Numbered from the stretch's first letter, positions 12,334-24,676 are shown. The stretch: 64,000 nucleotides of DNA from Agelas oroides (GCA_949130485.1 OX422183.1:28274816-28338815); one strand, 5' to 3'. Made by a program: numbers and translations. The notes: generated by a model from the sequence alone, not told the origin.

Positions 12334-14184
12334 CAGTGGATGTCCGGTGCAACAGTCTGGCTCGGTTGGGCGTCCTCGCTACAGAATTGATGAACAACAG
12401 ATCGAGGCCATGGTAGAGCTTGGTTGCAGCTATGAACAAATGGCAGCTATATTTGGGATATCAAGTAGGACGCTTCGTCGACGCCGAAGTGAATATGGGT
12501 TCTGTACGGGGAGGAACTACAGTGACATTAGTGACGATGAATTGGACCACCTTCTTAGCTCCATTTTGAGGGTAAGCTGATTGACTAACAGTTTAGAAAT
12601 GAATATAACTTCGACTCTCTGATATGCATGCTCACAGGTGACGCCAGACTGTGGTCTGTCCATGCTGCGTGGTGCTTTGCAGGCAAGAGGGATCCGTGTC
12701 CAGCGTCGAAGAGTTGGTGAATCCATGAGACGAGTGGATCCTGTGAGTGTGTCACTCAGGAATACAGCAAGGATATATCGTTGGACGTATTCGGTGGCTG
12801 GACCAAATGCACTATGGTGGGTCTAACTAGAAAAATCTATCGCAGAGCTTTGCAAGTTGGATATGTAGGTAAATGCACAGGCATTGTTAATACTTAATCA
12901 TTCAGCAACTAATGGTCTCAGTGATTAAGTGTTAGCAACTCCCATTAAGCATATCCAATTCTGTGGTTGCCATAGAAATGAATCCACCTCTTAACCTAAC
13001 ATGGTGCTATTGTTGACTTGCAACAGTGGCATAGCAGTTAACTAAGTACAATATGTAAACTTAGGGTCAGCCACTGTGGCATGCACAGTTCATTTTACCT
13101 GTCATTCTCTCACATCTATGTATTGCAGGCACATCGACGGTCACCATGAACTTATACGTTGGAAAATTGTCATCCACAGGGGTAAGTACAAACATATAAC
13201 AACATAGCTAACCAACCATAGATCTATGCATTACCTGGGCATGTGTAGGTACCTGCATATCGCTTTGGGTTACCAATAGAACTCCACTGGTCCTGCCACA
13301 GTTGTACAAAGTGACTTGCTAGTATATTAGCTGAACTTGGATGTATGGCAAACAATTTTACCTCTTCTGTTTGCAGCTATTGACGGCTTCTCAAGACTCA
13401 TGACCTATTTGCGTTGCTCAAACAATAATCGAGCCTCCACTGTCCTACAGTGCTTTGAAGAAGCTATATCCACTTACTCTGTGCCATCTCGAGTACGTTG
13501 CGATTATGGAGTTGAGAATGTTGATGTGGCTAGATTCATGTTAGAAACTCGAGGGACTGATCGTAGCAGTATCATCACGGGAAGTTCCGTCCATAACCAG
13601 AGAGTGGAATGGCTATGGAGAGATGTTAGAAGAATAGTGGAACGGCAGTATCAAAATGTTTTTCATTACCTGGAGACGAGTGACCTCTTAGACCCACTGA
13701 ATGATCTTCACCTATTCTGTTTACATCATGTGTTTGTTCCAAGAATTAACCGTGCTTTGAACGAGTTTGTCCGGCAACACAACAGTCATCCTATTAGAAC
13801 GGAACATTGCTACACCCCAGAACAACTATTCTATACTCCGTATACTTGTGGTTATGTGGAACCCTTTTACGACCCACCCACCGTCAATCCCATGCACTGT
13901 CTATGGGTTGGAGGAAGATGGACCTTTTATTTGGAACTCGGACAGTGATAATGCAGTAATGGTGGATCCACCGAGAATCAACTTACCACACCAGCAACAG
14001 CAGCTGCTAGATTGCACAGTACCTCCCTTGGAGGAGGACGACAACTTTGGAATCTCTTTGTATTTGAAAGCAGTTCAGACTGTGCAACAATTTCTTTCAT
14101 CATGATGTTTGTTTTGTTATACAATATTACTCATCACTTGCTCAGACAAGGAAGCACACAGTACAAAGCACATCCCCTATCTTA

Positions 14185-14943
14185 AATCATTCCTGTCCAA
14201 AATGAAGAGCACTGAAGTGCTTAACCCTCGGCACTATTAACGCAGAGTCACAGGACATAGCTAAGTAGGCGAAGAAATTCATGTGGTATGATGGTACACT
14301 AGATAGCTAGCTGAGACTACACAAAGTCGTACAAGATAATAGTGTCCCAGGCCAAGTTGTCCTAGTATCCCTTTATCTTGCCCCAACAACCCCCTTCCTA
14401 ATGTAGTGAGCATGTGTAGTGAGTATAGGGAATGTGTGGGACATTCCCCGCGCGGTAATCCTGGATATGTACCATGCCAGTATTGACTCGATGCATGTAC
14501 ATACATATTGCAGCAGTATTGACCATGCATGTACATACATATTGTAGCAGTATTGCCCATATATGCTTCAAACCGAACGAGGACCGATTTCGCCAAGAAC
14601 GTTTCGTTCAAGAGTTATGCTGCGATTCGTTTGCCACGGCGAGCGCTAGTCGGCCATATTCTAGTCTGAGAACGAGTTCACGCGCCCTGGTCTACTCTGG
14701 GATCCCGGGAGTACTGCGGCGTGGCGCTGCACTCCCGGGATCCCAGACCAGGGCGCGTGAACTCGTTCTCAGACTAGAATATGGCCGAATAGCGCTCGCC
14801 GTGGCAAACGAATCGCAGCATAACTCTTGAACAAAACGTTCTTGGCGAAATCGGCGAAATTTAAACACATCCTCGTTCGGTTTGAAGCCTATCTGCGTCC
14901 AAACTTCAGAGATTTAGCCGCCAGGTGAGCCAAGCTAGTTGTA

Positions 14944-14974
<31 letters not shown>

Positions 14975-16108
14975 CACAGACAGACAGACAAACGAAGTAC
15001 TGTAACCCTCGCTGCGCATGCGCGCCGAGGGTTAATAATTAACAGAGCCTAAAACAGCTGTATCAAATCTATCAAATCTCTTGGGTGGGGTCTTGGTACT
15101 AGACCAGTGCAGAGTACAAGACTAAGGTAATTACACAAAAAAAAATTCATCATCAGAGTGCACTACATAATTAACCCTCTGCGCGCAAGCGCAGCGAGGG
15201 TTACGGTAGTTAACCCTCGGCGCGCATGCGCAGCGAGGGTTACAGTACTTCGTTTGTCTGTCTGTCTGTGTGTCTGTCTGTCTGTTACAACTAGCTTGGC
15301 TCACCTGGCAGCTAAATCTCTGAAGTTTGGACGCAGATAGGCTTCAAACCGAACGAGGATGTGTTTAAATTTCGCGATTTCGCCAAGAACGTTTCGTTCA
15401 AGAGTTATGCTGCGATTCGTTTGCCACGGCGAGCGCTAGTTGTAGCCTCGTTCCCAGGCTCCCCCGGAACGCGAATATGTATCGTATTTTCTACGTAAGC
15501 ATGACGTAATCAAAATAGGACTAAAACAGAAAGGCAACGTTTTGCGCGTTGTTCAACCAACTATACGTTCAACGCTCGGTGTGTATGATATTCAACCCCC
15601 GATAACTAGATACATGTAATAAGTTGGCCGCTACCTTCGCTCTTTTTCCTGTTCTGAGTCTCGGGTACGCCCACGCGCAATTAAGGTCGTTCATGCATGC
15701 TCAATACTGCTACAATATGTATGTACATGCATGCTCAATACTGCTACAATATGTATGTACATGCATGCTCAATACTGCTACAATATGTATGTACAGGCAT
15801 GGTCAATACTGCTACAATATGTATGTAAGGCATGGTACATATCCAGGATTACCAGGGAGTAACCCACAGATTCCCTACTCACTACACATGCTCACTACAT
15901 TAGGGAGGGGTTTGTTGGGGGAAGGTAAAGGGCTAGTAGGACAACTTGGGACACTTTTATCCTGTACGACTTTGTGTAGTCTCAGCTAGCTATCTAGTGT
16001 ACCATCATACCGCATGAATTTCCTTCGCCTACTTAGCTATGTCCTGTGACTCTGCATTAATATTATGCGCCGAGGGTTAAGCACTTCAGTGCTATTCATT
16101 GTCCTGTG

Positions 16109-16115
<7 letters not shown>
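14185..16115. mobile_element. Large foldback of nested inverted repeats
   Basis: Outer arms: GCACTGAAGTGCTTAACCC at 14206 through about 14560 is mirrored at 15690-16100, with about 90% identity by eye. Inside is a near-perfect palindrome of about 320 bp (14565-14885) centred near 14718 around CCCGGGA motifs. A second inverted pair (14925-15035 and 15205-15320) carries CAGA/TCTG tracts and AACCCTCGCTGCGCATGC. Each outer arm ends in 30-35 bp tandem units (CATGTACATACATATTG), about two on the left and five on the right. I see no transposase, so this is a non-autonomous foldback, or two elements nested. Confidence 0.75.
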
Positions 16116-16139
<24 letters not shown>

Positions 16140-16278
16140 GTGTCCCTTTTCTCTATTCTGGCTTCTCGCGCTTTTAGGCGTCCAACGAAAGGTATCAGCG
16201 GCTATAGCGCGGAAAATGCAGTAAAACTAAAAAGCCGTTTTCTCTAAAACTGTTTACTTCAAAAGTTAGAAGCGTTAA

Positions 16279-17314
16279 GGTGGCAGAGAACCCTGTTACT
16301 TTCAAGGTCAACAAACCTGGAATCCAAGCTGATAGACTTCAGAATCTTTGTCTTGTTAAAATTTTAGCGCACCGTCAGTTTGGGAGTCTTCAACCGTTCA
16401 CTGTCCGTAAAATTGGGGATTTTCCCCATTTCCTGTCGGCATTGACATCCAATAATCAGTTTATAATTAAGTTAGTTAAGATGTGGCCTGGCGGAACCCC
16501 TCATGTGGTGGTCGGAACTTTGAAGATAAGCTTAGATCGACTTAAAAAAAAAAAGAAAAGAAAAAAAAAAAAAAAAAAAAAAGAAGGAGTTTAGTAGAGT
16601 GCTGTAGTGTCAGTAGCTGTGTGAGTAGTACGTAGTGCCTGCTTGTGAAAGCAAGCTTGTGTCTAGAAGCAGCAGAAAGGCCACAGTGGCCAAGACTGTA
16701 CTCATTGGGCAGGCCCAGGTCTTGCGATCGTATGCCTAGCCTAGTTGGTGACCGTGGCCAGGTGCTTCGAGTGCTGGGCTGGGCTTTAACTAGAATACGC
16801 AATTTATCGTTGGTGCTACACTCTGGTACCCAAGGGAGCTGAACGGTGGTTGAGTGTGGAACAGAGCCGTGAGTTGTTTAGCGACATAAGGGGGAGAGGT
16901 GGGGCTAGTAATGCTTGCTTGCACTCGTGAATGAGCCCCTCCCGTAGACAAGCTGTGAATTTTTTGAAATGTGCATTCATTTTGGTGCAGTCAAAGTTGT
17001 CCATTCCAAGAGTAGTGACAAACATGAGTCTAGCCTGACTTTGGGAGTAGCTCTGAACAAAAGCTGGCACAGACTGATTTGAGATACATTGGTGTTTAGG
17101 ACGCTACCTACAGTGAGCGTGTAGATGCGTCCATCGAGTGGCAATTTTGGTTCATGAATATATTAATGAGCTACTAAAACCCTTTTTTAAAATTAGACAA
17201 AACAAAATTGCCCTAAACCAAACCCTAATCCTGAAACTAGGAGTAACACTGGTCCTGACTGTAACCCAGGTTTATGTTTTCGTTAACCTCCGCCGAGAGA
17301 CTTCCACCCCCACC
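16279..17314. mobile_element. TTAA-flanked 1-kb element, copy 1
   Basis: Begins TTAA|GGTGGCA and ends CCACC|TTAA (TTAA at 16275-16278 and 17315-17318). It is over 90% similar by eye to 22450-23455. It has an internal A-rich run (16545-16582) and a degenerate telomere-like run near the right end. The TTAA target is typical of piggyBac and Kolobok elements. GGTGGCACG termini fit Kolobok better, by inference. No transposase is seen. Confidence 0.75.
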
Positions 17315-17990
17315 TTAAACCCTAAGTCTGGCCCTAGCCCTAACCCTGGTTTGCCTTAACCCTAAAATCCCTAACCCTAATCTCATTAACCCTAATCTCC
17401 CTAACCCTAATTGAGCCTATGAATCTAATTAAAGCCCAACCGAGGTCTAAAACCTGGAATGTTTCTGTCCACCTCATGAATATTAATGAGTTGGCTTTAA
17501 CTAGACCTCAGCATTACCCATGAGCAACCCTGGGTTCAGTCAGCTGTCCAATGGGAGGGTTAGAGTATGTTGACTCTCACGAACCTCATTATTGACCTTC
17601 TTTTGAAGCATTGGCAGCTTGGCTTGGGGTTGAAAGGAATGGGTAAATGATGTTGAATATTTATGAGTATGCCCTAAGCCTTTCATGGACTCAAACCCGA
17701 ACAGAACAGGGCTATGAATCTCATTATCCCTCCTTGGATACTCGTGAATGTTGTTAATGTCCGAATTGACACCAATGAATCTCATTAAAGGCATGTAATT
17801 CCGGCTGGAATTCAGGCAATCTCTCCCCTCATGCATATTAATAGTTGAATTTAGCTAGCTCTGTGTGGCACCCCTAGGCAACATTCCATTCATTGGTCCT
17901 CCAGAATATGATTAGTGGTGTCATGTTTGTTCTGTGGTAGCACTGGATTGGGTTGACTTGACAAATGTAACATGTGGAATATTCATAGTT
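17145..17990. repeat. Dispersed CATGAATATTAATGAG-like motifs
   Basis: Near-palindromic motifs of the form CTCATGAATATTAATGAG recur in diverged form at about 17153, 17417, 17474, 17711, 17745, 17773, 17827 and 17972, roughly every 30-100 bp. Degenerate CCCTAA units lie at 17325-17405. I recognise no gene. The motifs lie just upstream of the HECT gene. Confidence 0.4.
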
Positions 17991-17993
17991 CAG

Positions 17994-20625
17994 TTATGTG
18001 CAGCATCTTAAGGTCTTTGCACCTAAAGAGAAGTGCCAGCGTTGTGGTACAAGCCTTCCTATGCACTTGCTTAGTGACACCTGTATGAAGCCATGTGAGG
18101 TGATAAAGTAAGTTCATTTTGTTTATTGTGTAGTTGTGTATGCACGGACTATGTATGCACGGACTATGCAAATTATGCACACCATTCACCATTAAACTTA
18201 TGTACAGAGAAGCTGATGTGTCTGCTGAGCATTCACCGATAGTCATATCTCCAGAACCACGTTCACCCACTTGTCCTGGATCCCCTAATGCAACACTGTC
18301 TCCTACCAGGCCATCTTCTGGGTCTCTTGTGGTTAGTTTTATATTACAAGGGGGATGTCTATAATTACTTTGCTACACGCTTGGTACTATAGCAGTTTTG
18401 GTGAACTTGATGAAAGTAGAGTACAGGGTATAATGTTTTGCATTTAGTTAACCAGAGAACCTAGCCATGAAATAGTACGTTATTATTATGAACCATGAAC
18501 ATGTTCATAATTTATTTGCAGGATGTTGTTAAAAAGTCTCTCTCTCCTAGTCCATGAGGAGGATGGAGGTTCCTCGTCTAGGGCCAAATTTTCAATAGGC
18601 TAACCTCTCTTGGGCCTCACTCTCCTTCATTACCTGGGCCACTAGCTCTTCCTCAATGAGAAGGTCATCTGCATCCTAATAGCCATGGTAATGATTAGCA
18701 TAGTACCTCACACAAAGTACCAAGTAAATCGCCACCTCCAAGTTTAATGTTGGTAGTCAGCTTCCAAACTGAATTGTTAACCTATATGTTAACTACCTTA
18801 TAGGAGGAGCCCAGAAACCACAGCAGATTGCATAAATGCGCTCCAAAAGTCAGTTGGGATTACTCTTCCTCGTTGTATAGAGGAGTGGATTGATGCTCCA
18901 CGCACAGAAGTAGATATTCGCCATAACATGGTTGTGCAAGATGCAATCAGGGCAGCTAATAAACGCCGCTTTGACCCTTCCAACCTTATTAAGGTAATAA
19001 TTATAATGATGAAGCATTTCTTAATAGATTTCAATAACTGTAGTATGTGAAAACAGGTGTGCTTTGTGGTGAATTTGCTGTGGATACTGGGGGACCAGCT
19101 CGTGAATTCTGGAGACTACTGACGGTTGGAATGGAGCAGCACTACTGCCGCAGTGGGGAAGATGGGTGTTGTTTTTTTTTGACAGGAATGTTCCAGCTCT
19201 ACAGGTATTTTACTGAAAAGCTGCATTACGGTAGATCTCTGATGCCATTACCTTGACACTTACATGCACGAATAGTAATGAGTCACTTTTCTTGCACTGA
19301 ATAGACATCAGATTTCAAGAATCTAGGCATGCTCATTGGGATGTCTGTTGTGCAAGGTGGACCTGGTATACCAATGTTGCATCCTGCTGTATATCAGTAT
19401 ATGATTACTGACAAATACACTGACATTAACGTGTCAGTGAAGGGCATTCCAGCTGCTGGAGTCAGAGCTCTCATTGACCAGGTATTTCTGCATATAGTAT
19501 TATCAAAAAAAAGTGTTTATTCTTAATGAATAATAATCATAGGTGATAACAGCAAGTGATGAGGAATTGAAGGTGATCTTTGAAGATGAGGATATGTGTG
19601 GTCTACTCTTAGAGACAGGCTTTCATAAACCAGTACAGAAGATCACATCTGCAGACAAATGTACAATTGTCAGCAGTCTCAAAGATTACCACTGTTTGAT
19701 AAAGGTGACATGGCAGTGATAGTAATTCGTTGAGCCAGTGTAGTATCTTATCTAAATCCCATGTCACATATTAGGTGAAGGCAGAGACGGATCAGTTTGT
19801 GGAGGGTTTGGAAGTGTTAGGTGTACTTGCCATGGCGAAAAAGTACCCAGACTTAATGAGGCCCTTGTTCACCCCAACAATCCACTGACCATGGGTAGGT
19901 AACTGTTATTATTTATTATCCCATGTGATTGCACAGAACTGCATGCCAGACATCAATCTGATGTGTGTACGTATTGGTACAAAATGTAGCCAGACAAATA
20001 GACAGGGATGTGACAACAGGACATCCTACAGCCAAAGTACTGATGAACATTTCAATTTGTTGCCTAGGTTATGGGATAATAAGTCTGCTAAGGGATGAAG
20101 CTGAGTTACATGTATCTTTGTTTTCCAGGTTATATTAAGAAACTGCTTCACCCGGTCTTCTCTAACCGTGAGTCTTGTCCTAATGCTCGAGTACAAGAAG
20201 AGGCCACTTTTCTTTTGTTCATGGACTTCCTTGAAGAGTGTGAAGGTAGGGAATGTAGGTGTCGATTTACTTTGTGCATGCAGCCTCTGTTATGCTCTAA
20301 TCTGCTGACCATGTAAGCCCGTTTCATTTATAACCATGCAGTGTACGTATGTCAATATTACAGATGGGAAAATCCAAACTGAAGCTGGAACACTGGTTAC
20401 CCTGCAGCATGTTCTTGTCTTTTTCATGGGAGCTGACAGAGAACCTCCCCTTGGATTCTGAACGAAGGCTTCCTTGGAATTTCTGAAAGAAGGGGATGTG
20501 TTGGCTACAGCATCAACATGTGACCTTATCCTAAGAGCTAGTGCCTACTGCGTTCCATGACAACTATGATAGATTTAAAAATGGTGGAGTCTGTGATATC
20601 AGGGTCAGGCTTTGGTGTTGCATAA
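17994..20625 (+). pseudogene. HECT E3 ubiquitin ligase (G2E3-like), multi-exon, frame-damaged
   Basis: Exons inferred from splice sites and homology: 17994-18099 (CQRCGTSLPMHLLSDTC, a short C2HC finger), 18208-18331 (Ser/Pro-rich), 18804-18993, 19057-19204, 19305-19481, 19543-19704, 19775-19894, 20129-20245, 20364-20625. The HECT domain runs from GEFAVDTGGPAREFW through LIGMSVVQGGPGIPML to FMGADREPPLGF, the catalytic-Cys motif ASTCDLIL and the C-terminal SGFGVA. HECT domains take ubiquitin from E2 onto this Cys and pass it to substrate. Frame is lost near 19065, at the T9 run at 19172, near 19880, by TGA straight after PPLGF (about 20460) and near 20560. Some of these could be assembly errors, but the number argues for a pseudogene. 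It lies between two integrase genes. Confidence 0.75.
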
Positions 20626-21520
20626 GGAGACTCATGCTACGTTCACTTTTCGTGATTGATGCTATCTTGTATACACTACCTCCCAGGTCATCACCATAGT
20701 TATATGACCTGTTACATGTACCTGCATCTTGATGTTCTTGCTATATATATATGTATATACCTGCCATGACTTCTTTTCGCAACTGGTTAATAATGCACTT
20801 ACAAGTTTTTACTATTTACAAATTCTAAGCATTCTAAATACAAGTCAACACCATAGTCTGAACTATTTGCCAGAGGGTTGATACTTGTGCACATCTCTGC
20901 ATAGTCACTATCAGTAAGTGGACAAGGAGAAGGAGGAATTTCAACAATTGTGTAAGTTGCGTCCTCAGGCATGGGACCGTTCCAATCGATTCCAAACTGA
21001 GTAAAATCCTGTAAGACAATAAGAGTAAATAATCAAGCCTGTGTGCAATAATTGTAATCTGTAAGGTGTACCCTATGCTTTAGTTTCTTCAGTAAGGGTT
21101 GTTGCCAACTTGTTGGTTTGCTCCACTGTAAGAACTAATGCTTTGTTGTTGTGTAGCCATCACCATGGTAACAGGTTCTTCCTTTACAGCTCATTAGTCA
21201 GTTAACAAGACCAGTATGATTAGTTTTCCACATATGCATACAGTGTACCACTCACAGGCTTCACCGTTTTGTATTAGTAGGCTAAAAATAAATAATCTAG
21301 CATACATGTAGGGCTAAGGTCCATACTAATAGCATTGCATGGGACATGGTAGTGTTAGAACCAGATCTCACACATAAAGGATCAGGTTCCGTGATGAGGC
21401 ACATGGTTAACACATTTAGTATGGCTACAATATTAGCATGCTGGTTTCCAAGTGACCACTAAGGCCTCTGCATGATTCCTAAGCAATCTAAGCCACATTT
21501 GTTGGTACATCCAGATCACA
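20626..21520. other. Intergenic stretch between HECT gene and integrase B
   Basis: No exon, tandem repeat or terminal repeats recognised. The 3' ends of the two convergent genes face each other across it. Confidence 0.4.
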
Positions 21521-23832
21521 TTAAAGCAATACACTTACTCTTATAACAGTCTGCAAATCTGGATGTCGTCCAGTCATCCAAAGCTGGTTTGGAGAGTGAT
21601 TTGACTCAGTCCGGAGTGGATGATCATTCCACATGGTCATGAACTGAGATAGGCTACTGTTGATTCGGGGTATGAAGATATAGTGAAGACAAAAGAGATG
21701 GACTTCATCATCTGGGTCTAAACATCCAGTGGCTTCCATATAATTGAAGAGGTGATAAAAGAGCACAGTGCATCCAGTGAACACGTCTCTCCACAAACGC
21801 TCAATTCGCTGATTATGTCCCAGGGATATAGCTTCCTCTACCAGGTCCTCGCTCACTGATCATATAATCAGCAACTGATGTATTCTCACCCCCTCAGTCT
21901 CCTCTCACACGACTTGGGCATCCATACTGCTGTATAGCTTCTACAAACAAGTATAAGACTGTGTCTGCCCGATTATTGTCAGAACAATGCAAGTAGACAA
22001 TTAGTCTACTATAACCATCAATGCCCCCATGGATGACTAACCTCCACCTTTGAGAAAATTGTGTTTGTGTATGAAGTAAGTAAATTAGTTGAGAAGTTAA
22101 AAGTAGGAAGGACAAAAAAAAAATAGAGTCATGATCCTTACCTAATTAACTTATGGTTCCCATCAATATGCCATAGCCACTGGGGACCTGGAACCATATA
22201 CTGGCATCTGTTCAGATACCGCAACTTGCGCATGAATGACCCTTCTGGGTCTACACGCCTTTGAGATTCTCTAACTCTGTGAAATGGCACTCTAATTCTT
22301 GAAGTGACAAGGTACCCATACATCAAACGGTTTCCCCAGTTTGGAAACTTTTCTTGAACTTCCATGGTTACTGCATTTAGAGGATGACATCTGTCGCCGA
22401 ATTGTGCTTATGGAAACACCCAATAGATGAGCAATATCGGGCACATTAAGGTGGCACGTTACCCTGTATTTTCAAGGTCAACAAACCTGGAATCCAAGTT
22501 GATAGTCTTCTTTGTCTTGTTAAAATTTTAGCGCACAGTCCGTTTTGGGAGTCTCAAACCGTTCACGGTCCGTAAAATTGGGGATTTTCCCCATTTCCTG
22601 TCGGCATTGCCATCCAATAATCAGTTTATAATTAAGTTAGTTAAGATGTGGCCTGGCGGCACCCTTCATGTGGTGCTCGGAACTTTGAAGATAAGCTTAG
22701 ATCGACTTAAAAAAAAAAAAAAAAGAGAAGGAGTTTAGTAGAGTGCTGTAGTGTCAGTAGCTGTGAGTAGTGCGTGATGCCTGCTTGTGAAAGCAAGCTT
22801 GTGTCTAGAAGCAGCAGAAAGGCCACAGTGGCCAAGACTGTATTTGTTGAGTAGGCCCAGGTCTCGCGGCCGTATGCCTAGTCTAGTTGGTGACCGTGGC
22901 CAGGTGCTTCGAGTGCTGGGCTGGGCTTTAACTAGAATACGCAATTTATCGTTTGTGCTACAGTCTGACAGACAAGGGAGCTGAACGGTGGCTGTGTGTG
23001 GAACAGAGCCGTGAGTTGTTTAGCGACATAAGGGGGAGAGGTGGGGCTAGTAATGCTTGCTTCCACTCGTGAATGAGCCCCTCCCGTAGACAAGCTGTGA
23101 ATTTTTCGAAATGTGCATTCATTTTGGTGCAGTCAAAGTTGTCCATTCCAAGAGTAGTGACAAACATGAGTCTAGCCTGACTTTGAGAGTAGCTTTGAAC
23201 AAAAGCTGGCATAGATTGATTTGAGATACATTGGTGGTTGGGACGCTACCTACAGTGAGCGTGTAGATGCGTCCATCGAGTGGCAATTTTGGGTTCATGA
23301 ATATATTAATGAGCTACTAAAACCCTTTTTAAAATTAGGCAAAGCAAGATTGCCCTAAACCAAACCCTAACCCTGAAACTAGGAGTAACACTGGTCCTGA
23401 CTGTAACCCAAGTTTATGTTTTCGTTAACCTCCGCCGAGGGACGACCGTGCCACCTTAAATCGACTCTGAAGCAGTTCCTCTAATTGTTCACCAGAAATA
23501 TCAAACTTTGGCCTTCCTACACTTCCAGTCATAATAATGGAAGGTTGATCACCTATGGCAGAGATTTCAGATTCTAGCCTGAGCTTATCAAGAGCCTTGC
23601 TCAGTACAGAATACGCCTGTGAGAGGCAGTGAAGTGCTTCACTTTCGCTGTCATCAAGCTCACCACAAATGTCCATGGCAACAAGTTCACGCAGCATCCT
23701 CTCAAGTCTCCATCTATAGCCTTCGGCAATATCCAAAGACACTTCTCTTCCATCCATGTACACAGCAAGGTCGTTCATTAATGCTCGAATACTTCGGGAA
23801 ATCCAACCTGTGTCTCTCCTTGCAAAGGCCAT
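21521..23832 (-). pseudogene. DDE integrase-like gene B, broken, split by a TTAA element
   Basis: Same family as gene A. The N-terminal exon (23832 down to 23456) ends TGSVGRPKFDISGEQLEELL then QSRF. The frame is interrupted by the element at 22450-23455 and resumes as NVPDIAHLLGVSISTIRR (22449 down to about 22395). A block equivalent to the EYGF linker is missing. Then comes the exon 22365-22142 (VQEKFPNWGNRLM ... [11 protein letters not shown]), a GT-AG intron (22048-22141), and the exon from 22047 ([14 protein letters not shown]). The second catalytic region reads RGD followed by TGA where the family has Tyr. Another frame shift precedes HNQRIERLWRDV, which holds the catalytic Glu. Clearly inactive. 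It runs opposite to gene A and to the HECT gene. Confidence 0.8.
22450..23455. mobile_element. TTAA-flanked 1-kb element, copy 2
   Basis: TTAA|GGTGGCACGTTACC at 22446 and ACCGTGCCACC|TTAA ending 23459. It is the better-preserved copy of the element at 16279, with terminal repeats of about 11 bp (GGTGGCACGKT). It lies inside the HTH-coding part of integrase B. With one TTAA kept, the two flanks form a continuous frame whose product matches gene A, so the empty site is readable. Confidence 0.85.
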
Positions 23833-24009
23833 CTTGGCATCACGTGATTATCATAGACCACACCTATGTCTCAACTGGTCTCGTTCCCAGGCCTTCCCTA
23901 CCTCCAGTTATGTCTCAACCACACCCTGAATGCAGCCCAGGATCTGTACCACTAGGAATGTCCCCACACAAAATATAGTCCTACACGAAATGAAATTTGT
24001 GTTCCCAAA

Positions 24010-24270
24010 GTATGTGCCGAAATATGTACACCTTCAGGAAATTTTTATCCCCCCCCCCCCAAATAAGTACCCCTCTGGGGAAATTTGTGAACCAACATGA
24101 AATTTGTATCCCAAAATGTGTACCCTCCCGGAAATTTGTCCACCAACACGAGATTTGTACCCCAAAATTTGTACCCCTCCCGGAAATTTGTGCACCAACA
24201 TGAAATTTGTACCCCAAAATTTGTACCCCTTCCCGGAAATTTGTCCACCAAAATGAAATATCATGGGTAT
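24010..24270 (+). repeat. 52-bp minisatellite (GAAATTTGT / ACCCC)
   Basis: Units of 51-53 bp containing GAAATTTGTNCACCAACA and CCCCAAAATTTGTACCCC start at about 24080, 24131, 24183 and 24236. Degenerate units lie upstream, including a C11 run at 24050-24060. Open frames on both strands through it are by-products of the repeat. Confidence 0.8.
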
Positions 24271-24299
24271 TCAGAATATTGTTGAATTTTGACATGAAC

Positions 24300-24676
24300 C
24301 ATACGCTTTAACAGTGCTCAAACAGATTAATGATTTTACTATTGCAGTTTGTATTTGAAGGGGGGAGGGCTGCTCTAGTATGACGCGTGATGCTGTCGTA
24401 CCTCCTCTGAGCACTGTTAAAGAGGGCTATCGTTTTGATATTTTGAGGAATGAAAGTCCATCGACCGACAAGTCAAGCGAACACCATAGCCCTGGTCGGC
24501 CCCTCACTTAGTAAGTGTACTTGTCCTCTGCTTACTTTTGCACCCCAGGGATCGCCTGTGCAGGCCACAAAGAAGAGTGGAGGTCTTTTACGAAGTGTAG
24601 ACCATCAAAAGACGGCCGTCTCTTTCAGTCTGATCTACCGCTGCAGCCTGGAGCAACACAGCTATTCATCACTGCA
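24300..24676 (+). other. Small inverted repeat and possible exon pair
   Basis: TTTAACAGTGCTCA (24307) and TGAGCACTGTTAAA (24407) face each other. Downstream, a GTAAGTGT donor (24510) and a CACCCCAG acceptor (24547) could bound an intron between two short frames. The second runs to the target site of the satellite element. I recognise no domain. Confidence 0.25.

Larger units (their letters stand above)
8395..14105 (+). pseudogene. DDE integrase-like gene A, intron-containing, split by LINE and MITE
   Basis: An integrase-core protein of the kind repeated in sponge, cnidarian and fish genomes. GRPRYRIDEQQIEAM at about 12380 is followed by a helix-turn-helix-like stretch ending SSRTLRRRRSEYGF. 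Exons: to 12571, 12638-12816, 13129-13181, 13377-14105, with GT-AG introns of 66, 312 and 195 bp. Catalytic residues fall in different exons: D in WHIDGHH (13129), D in VRCDYG (about 13501) and E in VHNQRVEWLW (about 13606). A probable N-terminal part (8395-8666) lies before the LINE. GAG GAG ATT GTG at 8655-8666 continues in frame after it (ATTGTG at 11513). A frame shift near 8500 and another near 13895 suggest decay. The MITE at 11552 separates the two halves. Relation to the IS3EU-type transposons is possible but unproven. Confidence 0.75.

Noticed and set aside
14930..14990. CAGA/TCTG tracts as a CRISPR-like or regulatory array
   Set aside because: Simple tetranucleotide repeats inside a foldback; no spacers.
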